From Agrobacterium tumefaciens (GTDB taxonomy: Bacteria > Pseudomonadota > Alphaproteobacteria > Rhizobiales > Rhizobiaceae): a DNA stretch of 64,000 bases. The notes below the pieces were generated by a model, which was not told the DNA's origin, made no database searches, and worked only from the letters and a program-made list of their open reading frames with translations. The stretch lies in assembly GCF_005221325.1 (NCBI RefSeq), contig NZ_CP039888.1:1984001-2048000 (forward strand), read 5' to 3'. Numbering within the stretch: the stretch's first letter is position 1; the number at the start of each line of letters is the position of its first letter. A program made the translations under genes and the position numbers. Positions 61,367-64,000 of this stretch are shown piece after piece.

Positions 61367-62350
61367 ATGTTTCGCCCCTTTGTCGCTTTTTCCCTGTCGC
61401 TTCTCGCCGCCCTTCCCGCACTTGCGCAAGAGACGCAGAAGCCGAAGCAGCTCGTCATCGTCTCCTTCGACGGCGCGGGCGACAATTCGCTGTGGGAACG
61501 AAGCCGGGCGACGGGCAAGCAGGTCGGTGCGCATTTCACCTATTTTCTCGCCTGCACGCTTGTCATGGACAGGAAGACCAGCGCCAAGACCTATCAGGGA
61601 CCCGGCCAGAAGGCCGGCCGCTCCAATGTCGGCTTCGGCCAGTCACCGGAAGAGGTGGAGACGAGGCTCAGAAACATCTGGGCGGCCTATCGCGAAGGCC
61701 ACGAGATCGGCAACCACACCTGCGGCCATTTCGATGGCGGGCAGTGGACCGCCGAACAATGGGACGGCGAATTCACCACCTTCACCAGCACGCTGGAAAA
61801 TGCCTGGCAGATGATTGGCAAGAAGGGCGAGGAGCCCGAAGGCTGGCGCGACATGGTCAAAAAGATCAATGGCTTCCGCGCCCCCTATCTGTCGCAGGGG
61901 CCGGCGCTGACCTCAGCACAGAAAAAGCACGGCTTCGTTTATGACGCGACCAGCATCACCAAGGGGCCGGAATGGCCGGTGGAGCGCGAAGGCATCCAGC
62001 ATTTCGGCCTGCCACTCATTCCAGAGGGACCCGGCAACCGCCCGATCATCGCCATGGACTACAATCTCTTCATCCGCCATTCCATCGGCATCGAAACGCC
62101 AGATCGTACCGCGGAATTTGAGGAACGCGCCTACACGGCATTCCGCAATGCATTCGACAGGCAATATAATGGCGAGCGCATTCCGCTGCAGATGGGCTTT
62201 CACTTCGTGAAGATGAACGGCGGCGCCTATTGGAACGCCTATGAGCGGCTGCTGCGCGAAGTCTGCCAGAAAGGGGATGTCGCCTGCGTGAGTTACGCCG
62301 AGGCGATGCCAATGATCGAGGCGCGCAGGAAGCAGAAGACGGAGGGGTAA
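61367..62350 (+). CDS. Secreted polysaccharide deacetylase family protein
   Basis: A 327-residue protein with a signal peptide (cleavage after ALPALA) and a NodB-homology carbohydrate esterase 4-like domain. The metal motif is IGNHTCGH (HxxxH), and the N-terminal motif reads VSFDGAGD rather than the classical TFDDG, so catalysis may be altered. Substrate unknown; cell-envelope polysaccharide or peptidoglycan is likely. A terminator follows. It is convergent with bacA. Confidence 0.87.
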   Translation: MFRPFVAFSLSLLAALPALAQETQKPKQLVIVSFDGAGDNSLWERSRATGKQVGAHFTYFLACTLVMDRKTSAKTYQGPGQKAGRSNVGFGQSPEEVETRLRNIWAAYREGHEIGNHTCGHFDGGQWTAEQWDGEFTTFTSTLENAWQMIGKKGEEPEGWRDMVKKINGFRAPYLSQGPALTSAQKKHGFVYDATSITKGPEWPVEREGIQHFGLPLIPEGPGNRPIIAMDYNLFIRHSIGIETPDRTAEFEERAYTAFRNAFDRQYNGERIPLQMGFHFVKMNGGAYWNAYERLLREVCQKGDVACVSYAEAMPMIEARRKQKTEG

Positions 62351-62368
62351 GTTCCCCAAGTATAATGC

Positions 62369-62396
62369 AAAGGGCGGCCAATCGGTCGCCCTTTTT
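62369..62396. terminator. Bidirectional terminator between the deacetylase gene and bacA
   Basis: An 11-base stem (62369-62379 with 62384-62394, one G-U pair, AATC loop) followed by a T run on the plus strand; the flanks allow use on the minus strand too. Confidence 0.85.
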
Positions 62397-62404
62397 GTTT
62401 TCCG

Positions 62405-63679
62405 TCAAGGTTTGTTGGCCGCCAGCTCTCCGGCTTCCGCCTCCCGCAGCAGATAACGCTGGTCAATTTCAGGAAGGGGCTTGTCGTCAATCGCAGCTTC
62501 GAAGGCGCGCAGACGTTTGTAGATCGACATCAGCTCAACAATGGTTGTCCATGAGTTGATGAGATACTGGAACGAGCCACGGACCTGATCGAAGACATTG
62601 CCGATCTGCGTGAAAACACCAAGCGTCACCTTGCCGGCGGCGATGGATGGAATGAGCACGATAAGGCTGTAGATGTTATCTGCCTGAAGATAGAAAATCC
62701 GCGCCACGTTGAAATACATATAGTGGAAATAGAGACGGAAGTAGTTCTTGCGAACATTTGCAAACAGCTCGGCCACAGTGACTGGTTGCGCACGATTTCC
62801 GTCGTCTTCACCATAGACGAGTTCTTTTCGGTAAGCCGCCTCGACCCGCTGGTTGCGGAATTCGAGACCCGGCAGCTTGATACCCACGAGGGCAAGAAAG
62901 CCGGTGCCAAACAGCGACCACAAAATAGCCGCCCAGACCAGAGCATGCGGCACCTGACCGATGATCGGCAATTCGTTGATCGTTTCGGAAAAGGTGAACA
63001 GAACCGGCAGGAACGCGATAAGCGTCATAATGGCGCGCACCAGACCGACGCCAAGCCCCTCGACTGTCGAGGAAAACCGCATCGTATCTTCCTGAACGCG
63101 CTGGGAAGCACCTTCGATATGGCGCAGACGATCCCAGTTCGCCATGTAGAATTCGTTCATCGCCGTGCGCCAGCGAAAGATATAATGGCTTACGAAGAAT
63201 AGGTTCAGCACACCGACCGTGATCGCAAAAAACAGAATGCCGCTGACGCCAACGAGGCCCATATAAAGCTGCTCGGCGGTCACCGGCGCGGTCTTTGCCA
63301 GCGCCTGCTGGATAAGGTCGTAATAAGGTCCATACCACGCATTGAGCGCGACACTGACCTGCACCGAAAAGTAAGTGGCGAAAACGATGAGCGCGGAACC
63401 GAGGATGGACCAATTCTGCCAGCGGTGCGGCCTGTACCAGAACCAGAATCCGGCAAACACCAGCACGGCCGCAGCGTAATAGACGTAAAACCACAGGAAC
63501 GGCGTGGACCAGAACACCGAGACGCCGATCGCTGGCGCCTGCCCCTCCGGCAACGGCGGCAAGCCGATTGTCGCACCCCAGTTGCGGGCGCCTGCATACC
63601 ACAGCCCAATCATGGCCATTGTCCAGACGAAGGCAGAGGTGAAGAACAGTTTCGGCTTTGGAAAGAAGGAATGAAACAC
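62405..63679 (-). CDS. bacA: BacA/SbmA family peptide transporter
   Basis: A 424-residue inner-membrane protein with seven or so membrane segments of the SbmA/BacA family, a homodimeric proton-driven importer of peptide antibiotics such as bleomycin and plant NCR peptides. Landmarks: [50 protein letters not shown] and the C-terminal [21 protein letters not shown]. The protein is also needed for very-long-chain fatty acid modification of lipid A in rhizobia and for bacteroid development. It is followed by a terminator and has no operon partner. Confidence 0.95.
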   Translation of the reverse strand: MFHSFFPKPKLFFTSAFVWTMAMIGLWYAGARNWGATIGLPPLPEGQAPAIGVSVFWSTPFLWFYVYYAAAVLVFAGFWFWYRPHRWQNWSILGSALIVFATYFSVQVSVALNAWYGPYYDLIQQALAKTAPVTAEQLYMGLVGVSGILFFAITVGVLNLFFVSHYIFRWRTAMNEFYMANWDRLRHIEGASQRVQEDTMRFSSTVEGLGVGLVRAIMTLIAFLPVLFTFSETINELPIIGQVPHALVWAAILWSLFGTGFLALVGIKLPGLEFRNQRVEAAYRKELVYGEDDGNRAQPVTVAELFANVRKNYFRLYFHYMYFNVARIFYLQADNIYSLIVLIPSIAAGKVTLGVFTQIGNVFDQVRGSFQYLINSWTTIVELMSIYKRLRAFEAAIDDKPLPEIDQRYLLREAEAGELAANKP

Positions 63680-63871
63680 GTTGTTGGACTCACGCGCGTT
63701 TGAAGTCAGCCATTATTGGCGAAGCACTAGATGGCCCGAACCTAGGGCAGAAATTTGTGCACAGCAACGACGAAGCAGCCACCTTAACAAGATGTAAGAC
63801 ACAAACGGTGGATCGATCCCCACAAAATATCGCAGATATCACCCGAGAGAAACGAAAAGGCGGATGGCGGG

Positions 63872-64000
63872 CTACCGCCGCCCTTCCGTGGCAAGCACCG
63901 GCAGCATCAGCAGAATGCTGACGACAAGCACAGCGGAAGCGAGAATGCTGGGTGCGGTGAAACTTCCCGTCACCTCGGCAATCCAGCCGGCGGCAAGCGG
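63872..64000 (-). CDS. C-terminal end of a membrane transporter, probably MFS (partial)
   Basis: Only the last 42 codons lie in the window, read leftward: PLAAGWIAEVTGSF followed by a hydrophobic segment (ILASAVLVVSILLMLPVLA) and TEGRR before the TAG stop. The layout, a final membrane helix and a short basic tail after a GWIAE loop, is typical of an MFS C terminus. The gene would be upstream of bacA on the same strand. Confidence 0.55.
   Translation of the reverse strand, partial: PLAAGWIAEVTGSFTAPSILASAVLVVSILLMLPVLATEGRR

Noticed and set aside
1..64000. tRNA, rRNA, CRISPR, prophage or insertion sequences
   Set aside because: None seen on reading the window; the only repeats are noncoding palindromic elements.

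Overview
The window looks like a stretch of the main chromosome of an Agrobacterium-type alphaproteobacterium (Rhizobiaceae). The evidence is the fused trpE(G) behind a Trp-rich leader peptide, a choline ABC transporter in choXWV order, bacA, a NolR-like ArsR regulator, pseudoazurin, a RirA-type iron box, rhizobial intergenic palindromes and a GC-rich coding style. There are no rRNA or tRNA genes, insertion sequences, phage genes or CRISPR arrays. Both ends cut genes: an ABC exporter on the left and the last codons of a membrane protein, probably MFS, on the right.

Region by region. 0-8.5 kb: ABC exporter, trmL, a Na/Pi cotransporter, hemF, two small proteins, and a tightly overlapping minus-strand set (DUF1285, CoA-pyrophosphatase NUDIX, CCA-adding enzyme). 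8.7-15.6 kb: a four-gene MoxR ATPase / DUF58 / two large membrane proteins operon. 15.6-23.4 kb: acetyltransferases, an MFS transporter, glutathionyl-hydroquinone reductase, NUDIX, metallophosphoesterase and leuA, with two large inverted repeats between genes. 23.3-29.1 kb: a BrnT/BrnA toxin-antitoxin pair, a BenE-type transporter, an ECF sigma/NrsF pair divergent from a Met-Lys-Asp repeat protein, clpP, hupE and DUF2076. 29.1-38.9 kb: queF, a CDF metal exporter, a VOC protein, a Liv-type binding protein, DUF3095, the NolR-like regulator, choXWV and tdk. 39-46 kb: pseudoazurin, DUF2333, a LuxR-type regulator, UPF0114, a TonB heme receptor and an extensin-like protein. 46-57 kb: trpE(G) with a coupled GNAT, HD-GYP, adenine deaminase, an unknown protein, an AAC(6')-like GNAT coupled to a GH13 alpha-glucosidase, a KDG-type kinase and a GT4 glycosyltransferase. 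57-64 kb: DUF2026, NUDIX, der, a YfgM-like protein, NnrU, a polysaccharide deacetylase and bacA.

The most informative signals lie between genes. trpE(G) and leuA each follow a short leader peptide rich in their own amino acid (WWW; five Leu in eight codons). In both cases a sigma70-like promoter with a 17-base spacer ends exactly 7 bases before the leader ATG, so both leaders are probably leaderless. The glycosyltransferase has a Pho-box-like direct repeat placed 10 bases upstream of a -10 element. The heme receptor has two TGA-N9-TCA iron boxes. Pseudoazurin has an FNR/NnrR-like palindrome. The ECF operon and its divergent target carry matching GTAAC/CGAA promoters. The DUF3095 protein carries two Asp-containing motifs 43 residues apart, as in class III nucleotidyl cyclases.
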